NCBI GenBank assembly: GCA_035509915.1
Contig: DATKIB010000041.1
Coordinates: forward strand, 1-25,728
Reading direction: 5' to 3'
DNA length: 25,728 nucleotides
Origin: Bog-564 sp035509915
GTDB lineage: Bacteria; Actinomycetota; Acidimicrobiia; Acidimicrobiales; UBA8190
The notes beneath the pieces were generated by a model. It searched no databases. It was not told the DNA's origin and saw nothing but the letters and a program-made list of their open reading frames with translations. Within the stretch, counting starts at the first letter, position 1, and every line of letters starts with the position of its first letter. Positions 1-6,422 of this stretch are shown here, in pieces. The translations under genes and the position numbers were made by a program.

Positions 1-2006
1 GTCGCCTTGAGCAGCTCGTCGTCGGGCTTCGTCGTGTCGCCGTCGCGCCACGCAACCGCGTCGCCGCTTCCCACTGCGAGGCGCCAGACACGGTCGAGGA
101 ACTTGCCGCACCCGTCGATGATCTCGTCGGCCTGTTGGGTCCAGTCCATGTCGTCGCCAGGCGGACCCACGAAGAGGTGGAACAGGCGCAACGCGTCGGC
201 CCCTACCGTCTCGAAGTACATCGCGGGGGTAATCAGGTTGCCCTTCGACTTGGACATCTTCTTGCGGTCCATGCGGATCATGCCCTGGGTGAACAGCCGG
301 CTGAAGGGCTCGCGGCCCAGGCCCGGGGCCAAGCCCACGTCCACCAGGGCCCTCGTGTAGAAGCGGGCGTAGAGCAAGTGCAAGATGGCGTGCTCGATGC
401 CGCCGATGTACTGGTCGACGGGCATAAAGCGCGCGGCCACCTCGGGGTCGAAGGGGCGCCGCTCGTCCCAGGGGTCGCAGAACCTGAGGAAGTACCAAGA
501 CGAGTCGACGAAGGTGTCCATCGTGTCCGTCTCGCGCTCTGCAGGGCCGCCGCATACGGGGCAGGTGGCGTGGCGGAATGTGGGATGCCTAGCCAGAGGG
601 GACTCGCCGGTCGGGAGGAACTCCACGTCGTCCGGCGCCAGCACGGGCAGGCGGTCCTCGCTCTCGCCCACGGCTCCGTGGGTCGGGCAGTACACGATCG
701 GGATCGGGCACCCCCAGTAGCGCTGGCGAGACACCAGCCAGTCGCGAAGGCGGTAATTGACGGTGCGCGAGCCGATCTCCTTCGACTCGACCCACTCGAT
801 GGCCCGTTCCTTCGCCTCGGCGACCTCCAGGCCGTCGAGGAAGCCGGAGTTGATCTTCTTGCCCTCCCCCGTCCACGCCCCGCCCTCGAAGCCGTCGGGA
901 GGCTGCGTGGTGCGCACCACCGGGAGCCCGTGCAGCTGGGCGAAGTCGAAGTCGCGCTCGTCCTCGGCGGGCACCGCCATGATCGCCCCCGTGCCGTAGC
1001 GCATGAGCACGTAGTCGGCGACGTACACCGGGATCTGCTCCCCGGTGAACGGGTTGACGGCGTAACCGCCGGTGAAGGCGCCGCGCTTGGCCATCGAGAC
1101 GTCGTCCCCCTCGGACGAGGTGCGCTCACGTTCGCTCGCGGATGCGGCTTTCGCGCGAAGCTCCTCCACCTCCTCACGCTGGGGGTCGGTCGTGATCGCG
1201 TCGATGAGCGGGTGGTCGGGTGCCAGGACCGCGTACGTCATCCCGAAGCTCGTGTCGGGTCTCGTGGTGAAGACCCGTATGCGCGCGTCGTGGCCCACCA
1301 CGGGGAGCTCGAACTCGACCCCTTCGGAGCGCCCGATCCAGTTGCGCTGCATCGTCTTCACCCGCTCGGGCCACTGGAGGTCGTCGAGGCCGTCGAGCAG
1401 CTCGTCGGCATACGCGGTGATCCGGAAGAACCACTGTTCGAGCTCCCGTTGGACGACGAGGTCGCCGGAGCGCTCGCAGGTGCCGTCCGAGAGGACCTGC
1501 TCGTTGGCGAGGACCGTCTGGCAGCCAGGACACCAGTTGACCGGGGCGTTTGCGCGGTAGGCCAGCCCGGCCTCGAGCAGGCGGAGGAAGATCACCTGGT
1601 TCCACCGGATGAAGGCAGGGTCGTGGCTGCGGATCTCGCGCCGCCAGTCGTAGACGGCGCCCAGGGAAATCACGCTGGACTTGAGCTCGGCGATCCGGTC
1701 CTCGGTGAAGGTGCGCGGGTGCTCTCCTGTGCGGATGGCCGCGTTCTCCGCCGGCAGGCCGAAGGAGTCGAAGCCGAACGGGGACAGCACGGCGTGGCCG
1801 AGCATGGTCCTGTGGCGCACCAGCACGTCTCCGAACGTGTAGTTGCGGATGTGGCCCTGGTGCGCTGGGCCGCTCGGGTACGGGTACATGCAAAGCACGT
1901 ACTGGCTGGGACGCTCGTCGTCGGCGTCCACCTCGTAGAGGCGCTCTTCGGCCCACCGCTGCTGCCAGCGCCGCTCGACCTCTTGGACGTCGTAGGCCCT
2001 GGGCAT
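1..2006 (-). CDS. leuS: Leucine--tRNA ligase, 3' end beyond window
   Basis: Class I aminoacyl-tRNA synthetase that charges tRNA-Leu in the cytoplasm. About 668 codons are present and the frame stays open to base 1, so the C-terminal part (rest of the anticodon-binding and C-terminal domains) lies outside. The reverse-strand translation shows the ATP-binding HIGH motif as HQGH (residues about 49-52, in YPSGPAHQGH), a zinc-knuckle-like NWCPGC at about 157-162, the long CP1 editing insertion, and the KMSKS loop as KKMSKSKGN near residue 580 (bases about 240-270). The start ATG is at 2004-2006 (MPRAYDVQEVERRWQ, typical N-terminus); no strong Shine-Dalgarno precedes it. The long open frames on the opposite strand are high-GC shadows. 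Identity is very secure; only the end is missing. Confidence 0.97.
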   Translation of the reverse strand, partial: MPRAYDVQEVERRWQQRWAEERLYEVDADDERPSQYVLCMYPYPSGPAHQGHIRNYTFGDVLVRHRTMLGHAVLSPFGFDSFGLPAENAAIRTGEHPRTFTEDRIAELKSSVISLGAVYDWRREIRSHDPAFIRWNQVIFLRLLEAGLAYRANAPVNWCPGCQTVLANEQVLSDGTCERSGDLVVQRELEQWFFRITAYADELLDGLDDLQWPERVKTMQRNWIGRSEGVEFELPVVGHDARIRVFTTRPDTSFGMTYAVLAPDHPLIDAITTDPQREEVEELRAKAASASERERTSSEGDDVSMAKRGAFTGGYAVNPFTGEQIPVYVADYVLMRYGTGAIMAVPAEDERDFDFAQLHGLPVVRTTQPPDGFEGGAWTGEGKKINSGFLDGLEVAEAKERAIEWVESKEIGSRTVNYRLRDWLVSRQRYWGCPIPIVYCPTHGAVGESEDRLPVLAPDDVEFLPTGESPLARHPTFRHATCPVCGGPAERETDTMDTFVDSSWYFLRFCDPWDERRPFDPEVAARFMPVDQYIGGIEHAILHLLYARFYTRALVDVGLAPGLGREPFSRLFTQGMIRMDRKKMSKSKGNLITPAMYFETVGADALRLFHLFVGPPGDDMDWTQQADEIIDGCGKFLDRVWRLAVGSGDAVAWRDGDTTKPDDELLKA

Positions 2007-2158
2007 CCGTGAGATTCTACGGACTGCGCGTGCCCCGTCCGGACCGAGAGCGGACTCGTCCGCGCTCTTCGTGCGCTCGACGTGTCTTCCTGTCGCCATC
2101 GCCGTCAACCCGGCAGGCCGTCGGAGGCAGGGGGACTGGTATCGTGACCGGTCGTCCT

Positions 2159-2232
2159 GGGGGCGTAGCTCAGTTGGTAGAGCGCTTGACTGGCAGTCAA
2201 GAGGTTCGTGGGTTCGAGTCCCATCGCCTCCA
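2159..2232 (+). tRNA. tRNA-Ala (anticodon GGC)
   Basis: The cloverleaf folds by eye. The acceptor arm GGGGGCG pairs with CGCCTCC, with discriminator A at 2232. The D arm is GCTC/GAGC and the anticodon stem is CTTGA/TCAAG around the loop CTGGCAG, giving anticodon GGC. The T arm is GTGGG/CCCAT around TTCGAGT. The third acceptor pair is G-T, the classic G3:U70 alanine identity element, which independently supports Ala. No CCA is encoded (ACGA follows). The variable region is six bases, one more than usual. It is divergent from leuS; a possible -10 TATCGT sits at 2140-2145 but no clear -35 was seen. Confidence 0.95.
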
Positions 2233-2292
2233 CGAAAGTCCCAGGTCAGAGGTTCTCATTGTCCGACACCGTGACGGGTGACCGGGCAGCCG

Positions 2293-2697
2293 TCAGCGTG
2301 TGCCTGCCTGACGTTCGATCTCGCGCTGAATCTCGATCTCTGAGATCGGCTTGTGTCCGTAAACGAACCAGGCATGTGCTCCGAGGATCAGCAACCACGC
2401 GCCGATCGGATAGACGATCCAGTAGTTCCACACGTCATGGATTCCAGAACTTTGACTGAATCCCTGCGACGGCCAGCCACCCGCATTGTGGTACTCGGAC
2501 ATGGCCCAGATGAGGACCAAAATGGCCATGCCGATGGCGGAGACAACGGCTCCGATTCGGAAGTGCCGTCTACGTTCGATCTGCTTGATGGCCTGCTGAC
2601 GAGCCAGCTCTTCACTCTTGTTGGGAGAACTCGAGTCGAGGTCCGTGAGCCTGTCATCGACAATAGGCATCTCAATCTGTTCTTTCTGGATGGTCAT
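2293..2697 (-). CDS. 2TM-domain small membrane protein
   Basis: A 134-residue protein of unknown function. The N-terminal 40 residues are polar. A charged stretch (QIERRRHFR) precedes the first membrane segment (about residues 48-66, IGAVVSAIGMAILVLIWAM). A second hydrophobic segment (about 90-112, ending LLILGAHAWFVYGHK) is followed by a charged amphipathic tail (EIEIQREIERQAGTR). The R-rich stretch, short helical hairpin and HAW motif before the tail match the 2TM domain family often found in actinobacteria. The ATG at 2697 is set by an excellent Shine-Dalgarno, AAGGAGG, 6 bases upstream. It follows a terminator hairpin at 2744-2771, so it is probably transcribed alone. Base composition looks less GC-rich than genes further right. 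Confidence 0.8.
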   Translation of the reverse strand: MTIQKEQIEMPIVDDRLTDLDSSSPNKSEELARQQAIKQIERRRHFRIGAVVSAIGMAILVLIWAMSEYHNAGGWPSQGFSQSSGIHDVWNYWIVYPIGAWLLILGAHAWFVYGHKPISEIEIQREIERQAGTR

Positions 2698-2743
2698 GAC
2701 TCACCTCCTTCCCCTCTACATCCAGAATGCGCTCAACCCAGGG

Positions 2744-2771
2744 AGAAAAAAGGGCCTAACGGCCCTCTTTT
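2744..2771 (-). terminator. Bidirectional Rho-independent terminator
   Basis: GGGCC (2752-2756), loop TAAC, GGCCC (2761-2765), with an A-rich run on the left (2746-2751) and TCTTTT on the right, so either strand would give a hairpin followed by U residues. On the minus strand it lies downstream of the 2861-3858 genes and upstream of the 2TM gene, separating those units. Confidence 0.8.
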
Positions 2772-2860
2772 CGGATGGTCAGTTGGGTCGTCTGAAACAG
2801 ATCCAGTCGGTGCAAATGCAGTCTCCGAACAAAAGAGATCATCCCGGCGGACACGACCGC

Positions 2861-3079
2861 TCAGACCACTAGCATCGCCAACGCAAGCAGGAACGGCCTG
2901 AGCGCAGTTACCCGGTAACCGGGGCCGAGGCCCTCGGACCAAGCACGTTGCGCGTCTTCGATCCGTATCTCCTTCTTCACTTCCGTGGGCATTTCTTTCG
3001 AGACGATTCCGGCGTGAGAGATGAGCTCATCACCGACAACTCTTCCGCTCGCCTCGTCATCGGTAGCGCCCCAGTTCAT
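2861..3079 (-). CDS. Short WGATDDE protein, possible truncated SRPBCC-family paralogue
   Basis: A 72-codon frame. The first 20 residues (MNWGATDDEASGRVVGDELI) align with residues about 39-58 of the SRPBCC protein encoded immediately upstream (WGATDEEVAGPYPGADLV). After that the similarity stops: the conserved ligand-fold start (VTIEAPPHQVWPWLVQM in the neighbour) has no counterpart, and the remainder is charged with a hydrophobic C-terminus (FLLALAMLVV). The start at 3079 is chosen because AAGGAGG lies 10 bases upstream; an in-frame ATG at 3112 has no ribosome site. This could be a decayed tandem copy or a genuine small protein sharing the N-terminal module. Function unknown. Confidence 0.5.
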   Translation of the reverse strand: MNWGATDDEASGRVVGDELISHAGIVSKEMPTEVKKEIRIEDAQRAWSEGLGPGYRVTALRPFLLALAMLVV

Positions 3080-3090
3080 GTGCTGGTCGC

Positions 3091-3109
3091 CTCCTTCGCC
3101 TAGAAGGAG
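3091..3109 (-). promoter_or_regulatory. Stem-loop enclosing the Shine-Dalgarno of the 2861-3079 gene
   Basis: CTCCTTC (3091-3097) and GAAGGAG (3103-3109) form a perfect 7-bp stem with a 5-base loop. In the minus-strand RNA the downstream arm is the ribosome site GAAGGAG itself, so it would be masked when folded. It also begins about 14 bases after the stop of the SRPBCC gene and could serve as an RNA 3'-end structure. There is no U tract. Confidence 0.4.
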
Positions 3110-3123
3110 CATCGAGGAATACG

Positions 3124-3858
3124 CTAGGCAGCCTTTCCAGATGTAACCGGTAGCGATCCTGCGTTGCTAGCTCTTTCGATATTTCGCTTGAGCACTGCCA
3201 ACATACGTGCCTGCATGATCCAGGTAACAGGGATATAGAGCCAATAGTTGACGAAGCGCTCAAGCCATTGTGGGCGGATGGCCTGGTAGCCGCCGATGAC
3301 CAGACGTGTTCGTCCGCCAGGCAGTTCGTTCAACTGGAAGCCCCAGAGTCCTTCCACATAGGACAATGGCCGCGGCTGCTTCGGATCGAGGTTACGGCCT
3401 CGCAGATCGGTCAACCCGCGCAATCCCAGGAAGCGATTCGGTTCAAGGGCTGCGACCTCCCACGCGTCTACAGAACCACTGCGTCTCCAGTACTTCACGT
3501 AGTCGCCGGGCGCCAGGTCTTGCCATTCGGGGTGGACCTCCTGGGCACTTGGACGACCTCCATTGTCGAGGCGGTCCCAGGAATACCAGCCGCCACGATC
3601 ACCGCCCATCTGGACAAGCCACGGCCAGACCTGATGCGGTGGCGCCTCGATCGTGACGGCCATCGTCGCCGCCCTCTCACCCTCAGGGACCAGGTCGGCG
3701 CCAGGATACGGACCAGCGACTTCCTCGTCGGTTGCGCCCCAGCGCCAGAGCCGAGGGCGCACCCAGACCCCATAAACGACGGCAGCCACGCCCGCCGCAC
3801 TCACCATCTTGCGTCCGAATGTCATACGACAAGCGTGGGACTCTGGACGGGCCGTCAT
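3124..3858 (-). CDS. SRPBCC (START/Bet v1-like) family protein with N-terminal membrane segment
   Basis: About 244 residues. An N-terminal hydrophobic stretch (MVSAAGVAAVVYGVWV, about residues 18-33) probably anchors the protein. Then comes RWGATDEEVAGPYPGADLVPEG, followed by the lipid/ligand-binding helix-grip fold, which starts at VTIEAPPHQVWPWLVQMG and continues through GGWYSWDRLDN and the late strand GGRTRLVIGGY. These are hallmarks of actinobacterial SRPBCC proteins that bind hydrophobic ligands; the ligand here is unknown. Start choice is uncertain. ATG 3858 is used; ATG 3825 (before the hydrophobic stretch) or TTG 3867 are alternatives, and none has a clear Shine-Dalgarno. A short related fragment lies downstream (2861-3079), and a palindrome sits just upstream (3861-3874). 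Confidence 0.82.
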   Translation of the reverse strand: MTARPESHACRMTFGRKMVSAAGVAAVVYGVWVRPRLWRWGATDEEVAGPYPGADLVPEGERAATMAVTIEAPPHQVWPWLVQMGGDRGGWYSWDRLDNGGRPSAQEVHPEWQDLAPGDYVKYWRRSGSVDAWEVAALEPNRFLGLRGLTDLRGRNLDPKQPRPLSYVEGLWGFQLNELPGGRTRLVIGGYQAIRPQWLERFVNYWLYIPVTWIMQARMLAVLKRNIERASNAGSLPVTSGKAA

Positions 3859-3860
3859 AA

Positions 3861-3874
3861 GTGCCAAATGGCAC
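3861..3874. promoter_or_regulatory. Short palindrome at SRPBCC gene start
   Basis: GTGCCA-AA-TGGCAC is a 6-bp perfect inverted repeat with a 2-base centre, located 2 bases upstream of the ATG at 3858. It could be an operator half-pair or chance; no partner or regulator is visible nearby. Confidence 0.25.
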
Positions 3875-3933
3875 GTTTCCCAAGGCGCCCGCTGCCTATG
3901 ACGTTTGGCCCTACTCGTCGCACGACCGGCGCT

Positions 3934-4242
3934 TCAGCAGCCCATGGCCGCGGCAAGCACGCGACAGACTTCGGCGAGTCGGGCCGAGGACAGAGAAGTC
4001 ACTGGTCGGCGAAAGGCCGCTCTGGGCAGAGTGTGGACGTTGTCGAAGTTGACAACACAGTCGCTCGGAACCCCATCAGATCGGGCCGAGAGCTCCAACT
4101 CCGACACGAGCCCGCGGCGTGTCCGGGTCACCGCGGCGACGACCACAGAGCCGATTCGAGAGGCGACTGGATCGCGGGTGATGACGAGAACCGGGCGGTC
4201 CCCGCCGGGGGTAGCCGCGAACCAGATCTCACCGCGCTGCAT
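3934..4242 (-). CDS. mazF: MazF/PemK-type toxin endoribonuclease
   Basis: A 102-residue toxin expected to cleave mRNA at short sequence motifs when freed from its antitoxin. Family signs are the N-terminal MQRGEIWFAATPGGDRPVLV, with the RGEIW strand and RPVLV strand of the SH3-like barrel, then IGSVVVAAVTRT, and the later SDCVVNFDNVHTLPRAAF segment, followed by a C-terminal helix (LAEVCRVLAAAMG). The length is typical for the family. The ATG at 4242 lies inside the antitoxin gene (14-base overlap) and has no ribosome site of its own, so expression should be coupled to antitoxin translation. A longer frame upstream of this ATG is rejected because it just reads through the antitoxin C-terminus. 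Confidence 0.92.
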   Translation of the reverse strand: MQRGEIWFAATPGGDRPVLVITRDPVASRIGSVVVAAVTRTRRGLVSELELSARSDGVPSDCVVNFDNVHTLPRAAFRRPVTSLSSARLAEVCRVLAAAMGC

Positions 4243-4480
4243 CGGCCCAATCCGACCAGTCTTCCGCCGGTCCCCAATCCGCGATCGTGGCGAGCGCCTG
4301 CTCCCCTTCATCAAGCGGCCGATCGACCCAAGTCACGGCGTCGTTCTCGCTCGCCAGCCGGAGGAGGTGGCGCCGGAGCGCGTCCCGAAGCAGCTCCGAA
4401 CGATCCACGCCGAGCCGTTCGGCCCACTCCCGAACCCGCTCAGCCTCTTCGTCCTCGACCCGGAAGCTCAACATTGTCAT
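4229..4480 (-). CDS. Ribbon-helix-helix antitoxin partner of MazF
   Basis: An 83-residue protein with an N-terminal beta strand (MLSFRVEDEE), helix (AERVREWAERLG) and second helix (DRSELLRDALRRHL), the layout of Arc/CopG/MazE-type ribbon-helix-helix DNA binders. The acidic, Trp-rich tail (WGPAEDWSDWADAAR) is the part expected to wrap onto the toxin. It is the first gene of a two-gene type II toxin-antitoxin operon and overlaps the toxin by 14 bases. ATG 4480 and ATG 4474 are both possible; AGGA lies a few bases upstream of the first. The perfect inverted repeat at 4475-4504 overlaps the start and is the obvious candidate for autoregulation. Confidence 0.88.
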   Translation of the reverse strand: MTMLSFRVEDEEAERVREWAERLGVDRSELLRDALRRHLLRLASENDAVTWVDRPLDEGEQALATIADWGPAEDWSDWADAAR

Positions 4481-4504
4481 ACGTAAATCCTAGTCTGTAT
4501 GACA
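4475..4504. promoter_or_regulatory. Candidate autoregulatory operator of the toxin-antitoxin operon
   Basis: TGTCATAC (4475-4482) and GTATGACA (4497-4504) are perfect 8-bp inverted repeats, 22 bp centre to centre (two helical turns), spanning the antitoxin start codon and its upstream region. This is the geometry expected for two dimers of a ribbon-helix-helix repressor binding the same DNA face. On the minus strand a TAGGAT element lies between the arms and could be a -10. Confidence 0.6.
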
Positions 4505-4527
4505 TAGCGGTGCTTACGACAACCGAC

Positions 4528-4884
4528 TCATTGATCCTGAACCAGCCCGAGGACGTTGCCATCTGGGTCGGTGAAGGTGGCCACGAGGCGTCCGCCACCT
4601 ACATCGTGCGCGGGCTCCTTCACGGTGGCACCGGCAGCGGTCACCTCCGCCAGCTTCGTCTCGATGTCCGGCACATGCCAGAAGGCCACAGGAGAGGTCA
4701 TGCCCTGTGGTCCGCCGCCCGGTACGAGACCGATGTGCTGGCCGGCAGCCTCAAAGCCGACGTAGTAGGGCGAGTCGTGCTGCGGCTGCATGCCGAGCAG
4801 GGCCGCGTACACAGGCTTGGCTTTCGCCAGGTCTGACACGGGGTGCAGCACGGTCTTGATTCCCTGAGTGGAAGAGTCGGTCAC
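4528..4884 (-). CDS. VOC (glyoxalase/bleomycin-resistance) family protein
   Basis: A 118-residue protein forming one glyoxalase-fold domain. The N-terminal strand is IKTVLHPVSDLAKAKPVYAALLG, the typical VOC opening. It then has PVAFWHVPDIETKLAEVTAAGATV and the C-terminal signature GGGRLVATFTDPDGNVLGLVQ. Metal-ligand positions are only partly obvious (H14 early, no clear C-terminal Glu in the usual EFVQ position), so catalysis cannot be assigned. The GTG at 4884 has AGGAG 5 bases upstream. It lies 45 bases downstream of the RDD gene on the same strand and may be co-transcribed with it. Substrate unknown. Confidence 0.88.
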   Translation of the reverse strand: MTDSSTQGIKTVLHPVSDLAKAKPVYAALLGMQPQHDSPYYVGFEAAGQHIGLVPGGGPQGMTSPVAFWHVPDIETKLAEVTAAGATVKEPAHDVGGGRLVATFTDPDGNVLGLVQDQ

Positions 4885-4929
4885 GGTCGCTCCTGAAGTC
4901 TTTGGAACAGATTCGACACGGTCTGCATC

Positions 4930-5661
4930 CTAAGCAGGGGGCCAAGTGGTCGGCGGAACCGCGTTTGGTGGAGCCCCGATGACTGACTCAGTTGTGTCGT
5001 TGATGACAACGGTGTCGACCATCTTGTCGTGAAGGCACTGACGGTTTTCGTCCCAGACACACCACAGTGGATCGAGAAGACCGATCCAGCTCAGAAAGCC
5101 CGACACCCAGTAGAGCGCGATTCGCCCAAACGCGCGCCCCAAACCCAAGCTCCTCCCGTCGGTTCGCACGGGCCGGATGTGCAGCCAGGCCTTCCCGAGG
5201 GTCCGTCCGTAGCGAGCGGTGGCAATGGTCTCGTAGAGCACCCAGATCAGCCCAGTGGCGGACGCGGCAGCGAGGATCGCCAGATAGATCCAAAAGATCC
5301 CGGGCAGGGGCGTAGTGCCATATGGATACGGGTTGGGCTTCGGAAAGAGCGGGCCAGCTCGCGGCGCGGCAATCGCCACCGCTATGGCCACGAATGCGGC
5401 TAGGACCGGCAGTGCCGTGAGGGCATCGAGAATTCTGGCTGCAAGGCGCCGGCCCGGATCAGCCAGTGCTCCAGGGCCGTGAGGAGGGCGCCCTAGTCGG
5501 GCGCCCTTCCATGGCGGTCGCCCCCATGGCCAGTAAGGAGGCGGGTACGGCAGGACCGGTGGCACGCGATGTGGCGTCCAAGCCCATCCGTCGAAGTAGC
5601 GCTGACCGCCCAGTACTTCGGGATCCGGATACCAGCCCGCCGGCGCGCTGACGTTGCTCAC
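4930..5661 (-). CDS. DUF2510-RDD family membrane protein
   Basis: A 243-residue protein. The N-terminus carries a DUF2510 module (PAGWYPDPEVLGGQRYFDGWAW), common in actinobacterial membrane proteins, then a Pro/Tyr-rich linker. The RDD domain begins at DPGRRLAARILDALTALP, with the Arg and Asp that name the family, followed by membrane spans at about 82-105, 128-150 and 185-205, and the loop TARYGRTLGKAWLHIRPVR typical of RDD proteins. Some RDD proteins are ion exchangers; no transport role can be assigned here. The start is a GTG with no clear ribosome site. The gene is 40 bases from the TetR gene stop and 45 bases before the VOC gene. Confidence 0.85.
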   Translation of the reverse strand: MSNVSAPAGWYPDPEVLGGQRYFDGWAWTPHRVPPVLPYPPPYWPWGRPPWKGARLGRPPHGPGALADPGRRLAARILDALTALPVLAAFVAIAVAIAAPRAGPLFPKPNPYPYGTTPLPGIFWIYLAILAAASATGLIWVLYETIATARYGRTLGKAWLHIRPVRTDGRSLGLGRAFGRIALYWVSGFLSWIGLLDPLWCVWDENRQCLHDKMVDTVVINDTTESVIGAPPNAVPPTTWPPA

Positions 5662-5701
5662 GAACTACGTGACCGCTGAATCGGCCGGCGCTACCGAGGG
5701 A

Positions 5702-6316
5702 CTACGAGGACTTGTGGAGCCCGTCGAGGATCACCGCCAACAGCCTCGTCGCCTGCTCCTCCGAGAGGGTCGTGTTGGTGCACATGGGGGCCACCAGCTG
5801 CATCAGATCGGAGCCGTCGACATCGGCGCGGATGACACCGGAGCGTTTTGCACGCCCGATCACGAGCTCCATCGCCTGATCGATTCGCTCGCGCAGGCTC
5901 ACCCTCAGATCAGGGTTCTTCTCGAACGCCTCACGCAACTCGTTGAGGAACGTGCGCTTGCCCTGCGCGTAGCGCACGAACGCCTGTAGGAAGGCGACCA
6001 CGGCCGGCCACGGCTCGAGCTCGGCTACGGACTCCTCGGCGACTTCCACCAAGTGGTCGACGTCGTCTCGGTAGACCGCCTCCACGACGTCGATCCGCTT
6101 CGGGAAGTGCCGGTAGAGGGTGCCGACTCCAACGCCTGCCTCTCGGGCTATGGCCTCCATCGAGGCGCCTCCGCCTTCCTTGGCGAAGACTTGGCGGGCA
6201 GCGACCACCAGGCGTTCGTAGTTCCGACGGGCATCGGCCCGCATCGGCCGACCTCTCTCGTCCTTCGTCTCCTCCGCCGAGGGGACCTCTACCACGTTCT
6301 GCCTGCTCACAACCAT
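5702..6316 (-). CDS. TetR-family repressor of the divergent MFS pump
   Basis: A 204-residue transcription factor. The helix-turn-helix domain spans about residues 30-75 (ADARRNYERLVVAARQVFAK, then MEAIAREAGVGVGTLYRHFP, the TetR signature). The C-terminal helical ligand-binding domain follows (LQAFVRYAQGKRTFLNELRE and onward), the kind seen in SbtR/TetR_C regulators. The ATG at 6316 is preferred because GAGG lies 5 bases upstream; the open frame runs further but crosses the divergent promoter. It is divergently arranged with the MFS gene, with 106 bases between starts containing two copies of an 11-bp repeat, so it very likely controls both genes. The inducer is unknown. Confidence 0.92.
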   Translation of the reverse strand: MVVSRQNVVEVPSAEETKDERGRPMRADARRNYERLVVAARQVFAKEGGGASMEAIAREAGVGVGTLYRHFPKRIDVVEAVYRDDVDHLVEVAEESVAELEPWPAVVAFLQAFVRYAQGKRTFLNELREAFEKNPDLRVSLRERIDQAMELVIGRAKRSGVIRADVDGSDLMQLVAPMCTNTTLSEEQATRLLAVILDGLHKSS

Positions 6317-6341
6317 TTTTGCCTCGTATCCGGGAATCAGG

Positions 6342-6389
6342 TTGCTAACCGGAGGCACCCTCCGTATACTAACCGGAGGAAGCTTCCGC
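6342..6389 (+). promoter_or_regulatory. MFS promoter with paired TetR operator repeats
   Basis: -35 TTGCTA (6342-6347), a 17-base spacer and -10 TATACT (6365-6370) form a near-consensus sigma-70-type promoter facing the MFS gene. CTAACCGGAGG occurs at 6345-6355 and again at 6369-6379, a 24-bp period, so one copy overlaps the -35/spacer and the other lies just after the -10. Each copy also opens an inverted repeat: CGGAGG-cac-CCTCCG (6350-6364) and the palindrome GGAAGCTTCC (6378-6387). Binding by the divergent TetR would block polymerase. Confidence 0.7.
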
Positions 6390-6422
6390 TTACTCAGGAT
6401 ACCAGCGGAAAGGTCGAAGTCA

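Noticed and set aside
135..2012. A 625-codon open frame on the plus strand opposite leuS
   Set aside because: Composition is Arg/Val/Glu-rich without family motifs, and the reverse strand encodes an unmistakable leucyl-tRNA synthetase; it is an antisense shadow of GC-rich coding DNA.
3268..4836. A 522-codon plus-strand open frame across SRPBCC, toxin-antitoxin and VOC genes
   Set aside because: It crosses four well-supported minus-strand genes and shows no domain of its own.
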